A DNA stretch of 37,600 nucleotides from JBHEMK01 sp046262635 (GCA_046262635.1 JBHEMK010000036.1:1-37600), one strand, 5' to 3'. Shown: positions 1 through 6,291, counted from the first letter of the stretch. Numbers and translations: made by a program. Notes: generated by a model from the sequence alone, not told the origin.

Positions 1-2
1 GA

Positions 3-155
3 GCGACGGGGCTGTTCGGGGCTCCAACCCAGGGGGCGGTGCTCGACTTTCAGCAGGCGCTTGGCGTCGCACCGGACGACATCGTCGGCCCGATCATGTT
101 GCGCAGGCTTCCGAAATGCGAACAAGGTCCCGCGGGGAACCGGCGTGGATCCTAG
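3..155 (+). CDS. C-terminal end of a peptidoglycan-binding domain protein (5' truncated by window edge)
   Basis: Reading from base 3 to a TAG at 153-155 gives 50 residues with the core of a PG_binding_1 (PF01471) repeat: LFGAPTQGAVLDFQQALGV followed by DDIVGP. The family pattern is FG..T..AV..FQ...GL..DGIVGP.T, and the spacing here fits well. The domain usually anchors cell-wall hydrolases or other envelope proteins to peptidoglycan; the catalytic or partner domain would lie to the left of the window and cannot be seen. After the domain only about 16 residues follow, with no membrane segment. The family call rests on motif recognition alone. Confidence 0.7.
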   Translation, partial: ATGLFGAPTQGAVLDFQQALGVAPDDIVGPIMLRRLPKCEQGPAGNRRGS

Positions 156-354
156 CGGGTGGGCCGCGCTACCTCGCCCGCCCGCGCAGCTCGGGCTTCA
201 GGGAACGTTCCGCACCACCGGCGAAGCCAGCTCCTTGGACCTGGACCGACTGCGACGGCCGCCAGGATCGTGCGAAACTCCGCCTGCCGACCGTGTTCTC
301 GGCCGTGGGACGATCCCACGTCGCGTAGCGGCGGCCCGTCAAAAGGAGGTACGT

Positions 355-636
355 ATGTACGCCACCGTTCGCACGTACTCGGCCGGGCCCGAGCTGGCCG
401 ATGCGCTGGTCAGCAACGCGGCTGACGTCAAGAGCTTGGTCAGCGGGATCGACGGATTCAAGGCTTACTACCTCGTCCGCACAGCTAACGGCGCGGTTTC
501 GATCAGTGTCTACGAGAGCGAGTCAGGCGCGAACGAATCAACCACGGCCGCGGCGAATTGGATCCGCGAGAACCTGCCGGAGCTCGGCGGCTCGGCGCCG
601 CAAGTCTCGACAGGCGAAGTCGTCATCTCCGCATAG
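355..636 (+). CDS. ABM-like (antibiotic biosynthesis monooxygenase fold) small protein
   Basis: A 93-residue protein. The start ATG at 355 is set by a near-perfect Shine-Dalgarno AGGAGGT at 344-350, 4 nt upstream; a longer in-frame reading from a TTG at 61 has no ribosome site and overlaps the preceding gene. The start MYATVRTY, the central AYYLVR with SISVYES, and the closing WIRENLPEL fit small ferredoxin-like alpha/beta ABM or dabb-type proteins common in actinobacteria. Members include cofactor-free oxygenases and proteins of unknown substrate; nothing here identifies a substrate. It is followed directly by a strong hairpin, so it is probably monocistronic. Confidence 0.75.
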   Translation: MYATVRTYSAGPELADALVSNAADVKSLVSGIDGFKAYYLVRTANGAVSISVYESESGANESTTAAANWIRENLPELGGSAPQVSTGEVVISA

Positions 637-647
637 AGCAGCGAACG

Positions 648-681
648 CACCCCTGCCCCCGATCAGCGGGGGGCAGGGGTG
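648..681 (+). terminator. 13-bp perfect hairpin downstream of the ABM-like gene
   Basis: CACCCCTGCCCCC (648-660) pairs perfectly with GGGGGCAGGGGTG (669-681) around the 8-nt loop GATCAGCG. It starts 11 nt after the ABM stop codon. No U-tract follows, which is common for hairpin terminators in high-GC actinobacteria. The right arm overlaps the first recognisable codons of the toxin remnant that follows. Confidence 0.6.
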
Positions 682-859
682 TGGGCCTCTTCGAGTCGAG
701 GCGCGGCACGAACAACGCGGGGCTCGTTACGCGGTTGTCGTTCAGGCCGACGAGTTCCTCTGTCTCGGCACCGTCGTGGTCGCGCCCACCTCAACAAGCG
801 TCAGGGCTGCGAGCTTTCTTCCGACGATTACGCTCGAGGGGCAAGAGACTCGAGCGTGA
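679..859 (+). pseudogene. 5' half of a MazF/PemK-type toxin gene (broken)
   Basis: From 707 the plus strand reads HEQRGARYAVVVQADEF, then TVVVAPTSTSVRAASF and ITLEGQETR before a TGA at 857-859. This matches the N-terminal half of PemK/MazF-type endoribonucleases (usual pattern: VW..DL....GHEQRG.RPAVVVQ......TV.V.PTS). A VWA tripeptide at 679-687 lies in another frame, so there is one frameshift before 707. The C-terminal half is absent downstream on this strand but present on the opposite strand at 849-960. No antitoxin gene is visible next to it. The gene cannot make an intact toxin. Confidence 0.65.
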
Positions 860-960
860 GGACCTCGTCGACTGAGCGGAGCTCATCTGCTTGGAGGCGT
901 CCGGCGGAACGGCCGAGTCGCTCTGGGTCGACGACGGGTCGTCTGCTCGACAAGAACACG
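849..960 (-). pseudogene. 3' half of the same MazF/PemK-type toxin gene, inverted
   Basis: On the minus strand 960 to 849 reads RVLVEQTT, then after a probable 1-nt insertion VVDPERLGRSAGRLQADELR and SVDEVLTLE. This is the typical C-terminal half of actinobacterial PemK/MazF proteins (RVLVEQ....DPERLG...G.L...EL..VDEAL). It begins exactly where the plus-strand half stops, so the two halves face each other. The junction holds the inverted repeat ACGCTCGAG / CTCGAGCGT (830-838 and 849-857), a plausible breakpoint for the inversion. Its upstream side abuts an integrase remnant on the same strand. Confidence 0.6.
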
Positions 961-964
961 CAAC

Positions 965-1165
965 AGCCGACGACCGCTTCGACAAATGCTCGGCGGTCAG
1001 CCGCTGTAGATGCCAAGGTTCCTCTCGTGACAGTTGGCGGTTAGCCGATCGCGGGCGGGATTTGGGCTGGACATGGGCGTGGTCGAGCACCATCGCCAGC
1101 ACGCTGACGGTCATGCGGATCGTCTGCTTTTGAGCCCATCTGCTTGGAGATCGCCAACGACCGCG
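965..1165 (-). pseudogene. Tyrosine recombinase (phage integrase) fragment, frameshifted
   Basis: Reading the minus strand from about 1165 down, pieces in alternating frames give LQADGLK, QTIRMTVSVLAMVLDHAHVQ (1126-1066), NPARD (near 1050), REEPWHLQRLTAEH, then FVEAVVGC. Together they resemble the core-binding domain and the start of the catalytic domain of XerC/D-like integrases (TIR.T...LA.VLD.AG..PNPARD...LPREE....P.TAEHV.AV). At least three frame changes are needed and the catalytic R-H-R-Y part is missing, so this is a remnant. It runs straight into the inverted toxin half on the same strand. Confidence 0.5.
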
Positions 1166-1326
1166 GCGGCGGCAAGAGCAATCCACGCTGATCGCCCGCA
1201 GGCCCCATAACGGCCCACAACGCGCCGGTCATGGCCGGCTCTCGAGAAGCGTGACGGCGCTGCTCGGCCGAGGCACAGAAGCACTCACAGAGCGCCGCCT
1301 GCCGGGTCAAGCCCGGCCCGCGCTGA

Positions 1327-1515
1327 GGCCGGGACGTGGCCCGTCCCCCCACGGTCGCGGCCGATGTCGTCGACCGAATCCGAAGCGAGCATGCCGCCGG
1401 CAGAAGTCGCGCTCAGATCGCGAGCGAGCTCGCCGCCGACAGGATTCCGACTCCCCACGGCGGTTCGCAATGGCTATCAACTGTGCGCGCGGTACTTCAC
1501 CGATCGACAACCTGA
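1327..1515 (+). pseudogene. Serine recombinase C-terminal fragment
   Basis: Between TGA codons the plus strand reads about 62 residues including VVDRIRSEHAAGRSRAQIA, SELAADRIPTPHGG and WLSTVRAVLHR. This is the helix-turn-helix segment that follows the catalytic domain of large serine recombinases and resolvases (RI...R..G.S...IA..LN..GIPT..GG.W...TVR.VL). The N-terminal catalytic serine domain is absent, and the region upstream is not recognisable. With the integrase and toxin remnants it marks 640-1520 as a graveyard of mobile DNA. From 1516 to 1634 nothing is seen. Confidence 0.55.
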
Positions 1516-1634
1516 GGCCAATCGCCGACGCACACAAATCCGCCCAGGCGGACCCGAGCGGCGACAGCGCACATAACCGACGAGATTCCGCCCCAGGGAG
1601 ACGGAGCCGGCGGAGTCTTACCGTCACCCGGGGC

Positions 1635-2420
1635 TCACGTGCGGCGAAGCGGGCTGTGAGGTAGCAGCGCCCTGATCCGATCGGCGTCGGCGGGCCGCAA
1701 GTACGCGCCTCTGATCACCGTCCACGCGCGGATCCGGAAATCGTCCAGACCTGCCGCGACGAAGGTCGCGATGCGCCGCTCGGTCCGGTCGAAGTCCTCC
1801 ATCCGGTTGCCGATCGGGTTCCAGAGGAACGAAGGAACGTCGTACTCGCGATCGGCGAGATAGGGCTTCGGATCGATCGCAACGAACCGCTCACCGTGGC
1901 GAAGGATGTTGTAGTGGTGGAAGTCGCCGTGTACGAGCCAGTCTGCGCCCGGGTTGAGCTCGGCGAGCAGCTCGCGCGCGAGCGGGACGAGCGTGCAACC
2001 CTCGCGCTCCGCCTCGTCCAGCCAACGCTGAACCTCGGGCGTGCCCCGCCGGAACGGCGATCCTGCACGCTGCCACAGCCGTGACGCGACCCCGGTGGCG
2101 ACCTCGGTTGCCTCGTCCTCGGGCAGCGCAGAGAGGTCGTCTCCCGGTACGGCACGTTCCTCGAGGAGTGCGCGACGCGACCGCCAGAGAAGTCGCACCG
2201 CGCCATTGCCGTCCCACAGCTTGAGCGCGTCGGGCTCGTGCAGGGACTCGTCGTCCCCCTCCCACGCGACCTTGAGCACGGCGCGACCGGCAGGCGCAAC
2301 GTACGAGAAATTCGAGACCGCGAATGGCTCCTCGAGTTCGAGCCCCCACGCCCGTGCGGCCTCCACTGCAGTCGCCTTGGCAGCACTCAAATCGGGACGC
2401 TGATCGGGTCGTTCTTCCAT
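1635..2420 (-). CDS. Aminoglycoside/hydroxyurea-type phosphotransferase (APH(6)-like kinase)
   Basis: A 261-residue protein of usual length for the APH_6_hur family (PF04655; streptomycin 6-kinases and relatives). It has the kinase-like catalytic loop WLVHGDFHHYNIL (about residues 160-172; Asp base and Asn) and the metal-binding segment IDPKPYLADREYD just after it. The N-terminal lobe has AVLKVAWEG as the likely ATP lysine strand. The true substrate may be an aminoglycoside or an endogenous metabolite; many chromosomal relatives have no proven resistance role. The ATG at 2420 has a minus-strand TAGGCT box (2432-2427) 6 nt upstream, so the mRNA is probably leaderless. Confidence 0.8.
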   Translation of the reverse strand: MEERPDQRPDLSAAKATAVEAARAWGLELEEPFAVSNFSYVAPAGRAVLKVAWEGDDESLHEPDALKLWDGNGAVRLLWRSRRALLEERAVPGDDLSALPEDEATEVATGVASRLWQRAGSPFRRGTPEVQRWLDEAEREGCTLVPLARELLAELNPGADWLVHGDFHHYNILRHGERFVAIDPKPYLADREYDVPSFLWNPIGNRMEDFDRTERRIATFVAAGLDDFRIRAWTVIRGAYLRPADADRIRALLPHSPLRRT

Positions 2421-2533
2421 CGCACGAGCCTACGCGCTTGGTCGGCGCGGCAGTCTGATGGGCCGCGTGTGGAGAGCACAGTCGCGTGGGCCACTTCGAG
2501 AATGTCCACGTGGCAGCGCCGGCGTCACGCGAC

Positions 2534-2539
2534 TAGCCT
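2534..2539 (+). promoter_or_regulatory. Possible -10 box (TAGCCT) for the cupin gene
   Basis: TAGCCT sits in the 200-nt divergent gap between the APH-like gene and the cupin gene. Transcription would start near 2546 and leave a leader of about 75 nt containing the Shine-Dalgarno that precedes ATG 2623. No convincing -35 hexamer is visible. Confidence 0.3.
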
Positions 2540-2622
2540 CGTTGTTCGAGTCGGCGGCGGCCCGCTTCATGCATCGTTCGCTGACGAGGAAGCTGTGAAA
2601 TCCGATGCGGGAGGGGACGAAC

Positions 2623-3198
2623 ATGGTCGAAGAGGCACGACTGGAAGAGGTTGGTTCGGGGCTCGCGCCCGCGAGTCCCGGCTGGTTCGTCGTCAACGTC
2701 GGCGACGCTGCGTGGGTGCAAAACGATGCATTCGGTTACCGGTGCGTGTTCGAGAGCAGCAGGCGCGTGTTGAGTGAACGAACCGACCTGGAGCCGCAAC
2801 AATTCGTCCAGACCGGGTTCACGCTGGCGGTCCTCGAGCCCGGAAAGCCGACGGGCATGTACCACGCCGAATCCTGCCAAGAGAACTTCCTCGTGCTCTC
2901 GGGAACATGCCTTCTCGTCGTCGAGGATCAGGAGCGGCCGTTGCAAGCCTGGGACTTCGTCCACTGCGCCGCCGGCACCCATCACACCTTCGTCGGTAGG
3001 GGCGATCAGCCGTGCCTGATCTTCATGACGGGGGCCCGGCGCCCCGGCAAGACGATCGTCTATCCGCGCTCGAAGACGGCACGCGCCCACAACGCCGGCG
3101 TCGAGACCGAGACGAAGGCCCCCGCCGAGGCATATGCGCCATTCACACCCTGGCGGCTCGGACGCCCAAAAGCGTGGGCCGGCCTACCCTGGGCCTGA
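2623..3198 (+). CDS. Cupin-domain protein
   Basis: A 191-residue protein. The ATG at 2623 is preferred over an in-frame ATG at 2605 because GGGAGGGG lies a few nt upstream of it. The central beta-barrel has the two cupin motifs: GMYHAESCQENFLVLSG (motif 1, with His and Glu ligand positions) and WDFVHCAAGTHHTFVG (motif 2). A tail with FTPWRLGRPKAW follows the barrel. Relatives are small metal-binding sensors, isomerases or dioxygenases, and the substrate cannot be told from the sequence. A GCAGGC/GCCTGC inverted repeat near 3270 may end transcription. Confidence 0.75.
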   Translation: MVEEARLEEVGSGLAPASPGWFVVNVGDAAWVQNDAFGYRCVFESSRRVLSERTDLEPQQFVQTGFTLAVLEPGKPTGMYHAESCQENFLVLSGTCLLVVEDQERPLQAWDFVHCAAGTHHTFVGRGDQPCLIFMTGARRPGKTIVYPRSKTARAHNAGVETETKAPAEAYAPFTPWRLGRPKAWAGLPWA

Positions 3199-3352
3199 GA
3201 CAGCATCGACGACAGCTGGGCCAGTGTGCTCTCACTCGACAACTCCGGTCGTGTGACGGAGCCTTGAGCTCGCAGGCAGAACCGCCTGCGCTTCGAGGTC
3301 TGCACCGGGGGCCTGCGCGCGACGTTTTGCCGACATCTATGACCGGCCCCTC

Positions 3353-3383
3353 GCATGGTTGAGCCAAATCGACCCAACCATGC
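3353..3383. repeat. 9-bp perfect inverted repeat beside the tRNA-Glu 3' fragment
   Basis: GCATGGTTG (3353-3361) and CAACCATGC (3375-3383) form a perfect stem with a 13-nt loop, 7 nt from the partial tRNA-Glu copy. Seen from the tRNA (minus) direction it sits just downstream of the displaced 3' end. It may be the original tRNA-Glu terminator, separated from the gene by the integration (inference). Confidence 0.45.
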
Positions 3384-3385
3384 AA

Positions 3386-3712
3386 CTAGAAGGCGCATAC
3401 CGGATTCGAACCCGTGCCGCCGCCGTGAGAGGGCGCATTCGCCCAGAAGTGAGCGGTTTGCGCCGCTTCATGCGCCGCTCGCGCGGGCGACTCGGGCAAC
3501 GGGGTTTCAGTTTCGATGGCTTGCGTTTTGAGCTGCGCCGCCGCGCGCTGCAGCTCGTCGTTGAGTGCGCAGACCGCCGCGGCATCGTTCGGATGAGCCT
3601 GCGCGTGCCGATGTGCGTCCTCGATGCGACTGCGCAGCTCAGCGGCGAAGTCTTCCTCGCGGCACTCGCCCAGTGCCTCGAGCCGCGCCGCGCTCAGACC
3701 GTCACGGCTCAC
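3386..3712 (-). CDS. Hypothetical helical protein reading into the att remnant
   Basis: From a GTG at 3712 (alternative ATG at 3769) this frame gives 108 residues with high G/C at third codon positions, which favours it over the opposite strand. The middle (DFAAELRSRIEDAHRHAQAH and ALNDELQRAAAQLKT) is strongly helical. The last residues are encoded by the partial tRNA-Glu copy, so the C-terminus was created or replaced at the att site. No family is recognised and no clear ribosome site is present. It may be the last gene of the decayed element or a fragment. Confidence 0.3.
   Translation of the reverse strand: MSRDGLSAARLEALGECREEDFAAELRSRIEDAHRHAQAHPNDAAAVCALNDELQRAAAQLKTQAIETETPLPESPARAAHEAAQTAHFWANAPSHGGGTGSNPVCAF
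3390..3435 (-). other. Partial tRNA-Glu copy (attachment-site remnant)
   Basis: These 46 nt match 5120-5165, the 3' part of the intact tRNA-Glu gene from the anticodon arm through the T arm to the acceptor end, at 45 of 46 positions and in the same orientation. The one difference (3401 C against 5131 G) would unpair the T stem. A direct repeat running from the anticodon arm to the 3' end of a tRNA is the classic att core of tyrosine-recombinase elements. The intact tRNA would mark one junction and this fragment the other, bounding about 1.7 kb. No integrase remains inside. Confidence 0.65.
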
Positions 3713-3742
3713 GGACTGCCGGTTAAAGAGAGGAGTCGAATG

Positions 3743-4027
3743 ATGGCTGACGCAGACTGAGAACGACATCGAGACGCTTCGGCGAGGCGCGATGGGCGCT
3801 GGTCTGCTGTTTTCAGTAAGCGACCAGGGGTTCTTCAACACATTCAAGGAGGCAGGAACCCTCGCCAACCACGTGGCAGCGGTGCAGAGCGGATCAGAAA
3901 GTGCCGTAGTGCGGCAGGTCGCCGAGGGCCGAGGCGCTGGCTTCGGGGTCACGAGCGGCCCGTAAGAGATCAGTCGGGCACGCTCGATTCGCTGCGCTTG
4001 GCGGTCGCTCTCCTCGAGGCGGCGTAG
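3743..4027 (+). pseudogene. Small cytoplasmic hypothetical gene broken by frameshifts
   Basis: A GAGAGGAG Shine-Dalgarno precedes ATG 3743 (MADA). The frame then breaks near 3755, and protein-like sequence continues in another frame: DIETLRRGAMGAGLLFSVSD, GFFNTFKEAGTLANHVAA, VVRQVAEGRG, up to a TAA at 3963. It resumes in the first frame as SGTLDSLRLAVALLEAA to a TAG at 4025. The three pieces read as one continuous alpha-helical protein resembling small actinobacterial hypothetical proteins. Two compensating frameshifts make a functional product unlikely unless they are sequencing errors. No function is assigned. Confidence 0.45.
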
Positions 4028-4141
4028 CAGGCCCCCGGAAGGCGGTCAGCAGCAGCCGTAACCGCCGCGCAACATTCGATGTTTGTCCGCTGTCCGCACG
4101 GTACATGTAGCACCAGCAATATCCAGACAAGGGGGTCAGGA

Positions 4142-4495
4142 ATGGCAGCCGGAACGGGCGGACGCCGGAGGCGCACTACGGGCGATGGCCTGCTGATGCG
4201 TCTCACGAGCGAGACGAAGCACTCCACGAAGACGACCGAGTTCTACGCGATGATTGCAATAATCGCCGGAGTTTTGATCGCCTCGTGGATCGTGGGGCAG
4301 GGCGACGGGAACGGCAACGCTAATGTAGACGCCTTCCCGGCCGCACGGGCATGGCTCTACGTCGCCATCGTTGGCGTCGGCTACATGGTCAGCCGCGGCC
4401 TCGCGAAAGCGGGAAGCCGCGATCCCTACTGGTCGACGGGCGACGACCTGCCCGGCACTCGCGACGCTGATCAGGTAGTTGAGCGCGACAGGTAG
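4142..4495 (+). CDS. Small two-helix membrane protein
   Basis: A 117-residue protein. ATG 4142 follows AAGGGGG with good spacing; an in-frame ATG at 4079 has none. A basic N-terminus (GGRRRR) and TSETKHSTKTTEFYAM lead into a first membrane segment (IAIIAGVLIASWIVG, about 39-53). A second (ARAWLYVAIVGVGYMVSRGL, about 70-89) is followed by an acidic soluble tail. The ETKH..KTTEF plus RAWLY.....YMVSRGLAK pattern is, from memory, shared by small membrane proteins in many actinobacteria whose function is unknown. It lies between the two att-like repeats. Confidence 0.65.
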   Translation: MAAGTGGRRRRTTGDGLLMRLTSETKHSTKTTEFYAMIAIIAGVLIASWIVGQGDGNGNANVDAFPAARAWLYVAIVGVGYMVSRGLAKAGSRDPYWSTGDDLPGTRDADQVVERDR

Positions 4496-4507
4496 CGAAC
4501 CACGTGC

Positions 4508-4538
4508 GCGGGGGGCGGAAGAGGTCTCCGTCCCCCGC
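4508..4538 (+). other. 12-bp hairpin between two membrane-protein genes
   Basis: GCGGGGGGCGGA (4508-4519) pairs with TCCGTCCCCCGC (4527-4538), all positions paired with one G-U, around a 7-nt loop. It lies between the stop at 4495 and the next Shine-Dalgarno (GAGG near 4555). It could be a terminator without U-tract or an mRNA-stabilising element. Confidence 0.4.
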
Positions 4539-4564
4539 AACGCGGGTCGCAACACGAGGTAGAC

Positions 4565-4717
4565 ATGCTGCGCACGCTCGCCATCGGTGTAGCCATCGCG
4601 CTGATCGTGTTCGCCTTGACGGGCGGACACGTCTTCTTTTTGCCTCTGCTCTTCATCCCGCTGGGCCTATTCTCCTTCGGGCACCGCCAGAACCGCCGCC
4701 GCCGCGGCTGGTGGTAG
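4565..4717 (+). CDS. 50-residue membrane protein
   Basis: ATG 4565, preceded by ACGAGG, opens a 50-codon frame ending TAG 4715-4717. A short start (MLRT) leads into two hydrophobic runs, LAIGVAIALIVFALTG and VFFLPLLFIPLGLFSF, then a basic aromatic tail (GHRQNRRRRGWW). The tail suggests positive-inside topology with both termini in the cytoplasm. An ideal Rho-independent terminator starts 56 nt after its stop, which supports a real transcription unit. No function can be assigned. Confidence 0.6.
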   Translation: MLRTLAIGVAIALIVFALTGGHVFFLPLLFIPLGLFSFGHRQNRRRRGWW

Positions 4718-4772
4718 TCGCAGCCGCACGAGCAAAGCGTGTCCCCCGGGACTCTCAGAATCAGGCGAACAT

Positions 4773-4794
4773 GCCCGCTCCAGCGGGCTTTTTT
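4773..4794 (+). terminator. Rho-independent terminator
   Basis: GCCCGC (4773-4778), loop TCCA, GCGGGC (4783-4788), then six T residues (4789-4794). This is the most canonical intrinsic terminator in the window and ends the small membrane-protein unit. Confidence 0.85.
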
Positions 4795-5120
4795 GTGCAC
4801 CGAGCTGGTGGGACAGCGCCATTAGCAGGCCGCGCCGGCTCTTGGGCCGGCGTCGGCCTTCAAGGGGGCGCCGTCCGATCTCCCTGGGAGACTGCCTGGT
4901 GCTGATGACGACCACGCTCACAAGGACGTGTCGCCCGGCCAAGTGACGCCGCGCGGCCACCCCCGACTCTTCTGGCCCGCGTACCTCTCATGGAGCCGGC
5001 GGTACCGTGCCACCCTCAGCCGGGCAGTGCTCCATTTGGCACCGCGTGCGCCAATCTGAGTCTCTCGACGGCGCTTCCATGGAGGCCTAGACACCTCCGT
5101 TTACGGGCTTTTATTTCTTA
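4795..5120. other. Gap with no recognised gene, up to the tRNA-Glu 3' end
   Basis: No frame on either strand looks coding. The 20 nt next to the tRNA 3' end (about 5101-5120) are unusually AT-rich for this genome (TTTTATTTCTTA), as often seen at the ends of integrated elements. A short GGAGG/CCTCC repeat lies near 5080-5097. Confidence 0.4.
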
Positions 5121-5193
5121 AGGCGCATACGGGATTCGAACCCGTGCCGCCGCCGTGAGAGGGCGGTGTCCTGGGCCACTAGACGAATGCGCC
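5121..5193 (-). tRNA. tRNA-Glu (CTC)
   Basis: Minus strand from 5193: acceptor arm GGCGCAT pairs with ATGCGCC at the 3' end (5122-5128). The anticodon arm is CCGCC-CTCTCAC-GGCGG, giving anticodon CTC. The T arm CGGG-TTCGAAT-CCCG is canonical. CCA is not encoded. A copy of its 3' part is found at 3390-3435, so this gene appears to have served as an integration site and was rebuilt by the element. Confidence 0.93.
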
Positions 5194-5206
5194 CTGAAGC
5201 GGCGTT

Positions 5207-5228
5207 AGTGTAGCGGCCCACCGGAAGG
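5207..5228 (-). promoter_or_regulatory. tRNA-Glu promoter element
   Basis: On the minus strand CCTTCCGG (5228-5221) is followed 8 nt later by TACACT (5212-5207), which lies 13 nt before the tRNA 5' end, a suitable distance for a -10 box. The same CCTTCCGG plus CGCTACA arrangement precedes tRNA-Gln, so it is likely a shared promoter design. No TTGACA-like -35 is seen. Confidence 0.5.
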
Positions 5229-5592
5229 CCGGCCTCGGCCCCGCGCTGCAGCACGTACGACGAGCTCGAACTTCCCGACCGCCCAGCCGTGCCGACCGCG
5301 GACGAGACCAGCCCGCCGGCAACCTGTGCGCCGCCCAGCCAGATCACGAGGCCGCCCACTGCAACCGACGCGGTCGTGGCGGCTGCCACCGCTGGGAGGT
5401 AGAAGCGTGACGATCGCCGCTCCTCTCTCATCCCCATGCGCAGCGAGATCGACCAGGCTGCGAGTTCCCCCAGCAGCAGGCCCACCCCGTAGCGCGGTGC
5501 AACGTCCGCGGTGGTGCCGCCTCGGACGGTGTCCAAGCTCGCCACGCGTCGTCGCCCCGGCTTGCACCTTGGCCCGGAGCGCTGACCAACAG
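5213..5592. other. Inter-tRNA gap without a convincing gene
   Basis: The minus strand carries an open stretch with hydrophobic runs (GVGLLLGELAAW and AAATTASVAVGGLVIWLGG) and fairly high third-position GC, but the frame runs on through the tRNA-Glu gene before stopping and has no good start. It may be a remnant of a membrane-protein gene. Nothing else is recognised. Confidence 0.3.
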
Positions 5593-5616
5593 AAAGCCCG
5601 TCCGCGCGACGGCTTT
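5593..5616 (-). terminator. Terminator of tRNA-Gln
   Basis: On the minus strand AAAGCCGTC and GACGGGCTTT form a GC-rich stem with one bulged base, ending in TTTCTGTT. It begins 8 nt after the tRNA-Gln 3' end. Confidence 0.7.
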
Positions 5617-5623
5617 GACAAGG

Positions 5624-5694
5624 CTGCGGGACAGGGATTCGAACCCCAACTTCCGGTTCCAGAGACCGGCGTCCTACCGTTAGACGATCCCGCA
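5624..5694 (-). tRNA. tRNA-Gln (CTG)
   Basis: Minus strand from 5694: acceptor TGCGGGA pairs with TCCCGCA at the 3' end, with discriminator G at 5624. The anticodon arm is CCGGT-CTCTGGA-ACCGG, giving anticodon CTG. The T arm has GGTTCGAAT. CCA is not encoded. It has its own promoter and terminator and is separate from tRNA-Glu. Confidence 0.93.
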
Positions 5695-5706
5695 AAGGGT
5701 TGCGGC

Positions 5707-5729
5707 ATTGTAGCGAGCCAGCCGGAAGG
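5707..5729 (-). promoter_or_regulatory. tRNA-Gln promoter element
   Basis: On the minus strand CCTTCCGG (5729-5722) is followed 9 nt later by TACAAT (5712-5707), 12 nt before the tRNA 5' end. A GCCGC follows, as at tRNA-Glu. The two tRNA promoters are clearly related. Confidence 0.55.
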
Positions 5730-6291
5730 AGCTGTAGCCCGCGAGGGGGTGAGGATCGATCAGCAAGGTCGGCAAAGATAGCCATGTCGCTGGCTTGTGG
5801 TCGAGTCGCCGTGGCATGCGCGCAGACGGCCGAAGCTCGGCTACGAGCTCGCTCGCCGTCAGCGCGGCCAGGCAGCGGTCGTCGTTGAGCGTGCTCGGCA
5901 TCCGAGCAGCAGCCTCTACTCACCTTGGCAGCGCTGGCCGGCCGCGGCAAACCAGAGAGCAGAGGATTGTCGCCACCTGCGCACACTCGCAGGCTTCGTC
6001 CCGGCGATTGCAGCGAACGGCCGCCGAGGAGTGACTGACCACGACCCGATCGCTCTTGGTCTCGAGCAGCGGCTGCGCCCGACCAGACAGAGAATCCTCG
6101 AAGCATCTATGCGGCGCCGCTCGCCGGCGACGCGCGACGCGAGACCGAGGCAGCTGCCGGCGGTTACCAGTCATGCCGTTCTGACCCGCGGATGTCAGTC
6201 TGACCCACGTCGCTGCCGACGACAATCCGCTGCTCCCAGGACGAGAGCAGACCCGCTGACCGAGCCCGACCTCTTGACCTTCTGCTCCCGA
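5730..6291. other. Gene-free stretch between tRNA-Gln and the HD-domain gene
   Basis: About 560 nt with several open frames on both strands, none with a recognisable family, ribosome site or consistent codon bias. No repeat or hairpin of note was seen. It may be eroded coding sequence. Confidence 0.4.

Noticed and set aside
304..320. 7-bp hairpin (GTGGGA-CGA-TCCCAC) upstream of the ABM-like gene as a regulatory site
   Set aside because: Too short and isolated to assign a role; no operator-like repeat elsewhere.
879..1149. 18-nt near-repeat as a possible CRISPR or IS direct repeat
   Set aside because: Only two copies, and each encodes a different protein motif (LQADEL, LQADGL). No array or target duplication is seen.
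3359..3760. Plus-strand frame across the partial tRNA copy ending in MMADAD
   Set aside because: It begins outside the att remnant, reads the tRNA copy, and its codon bias is worse than the minus-strand frame. Only its last codons belong to a plausible gene start at 3743.
5111..5708. Long minus-strand open frames through the tRNA region, one with two hydrophobic segments
   Set aside because: They run through the tRNA-Glu gene and have no proper start or stop outside it. The hydrophobic piece may be a remnant but cannot be called a gene.
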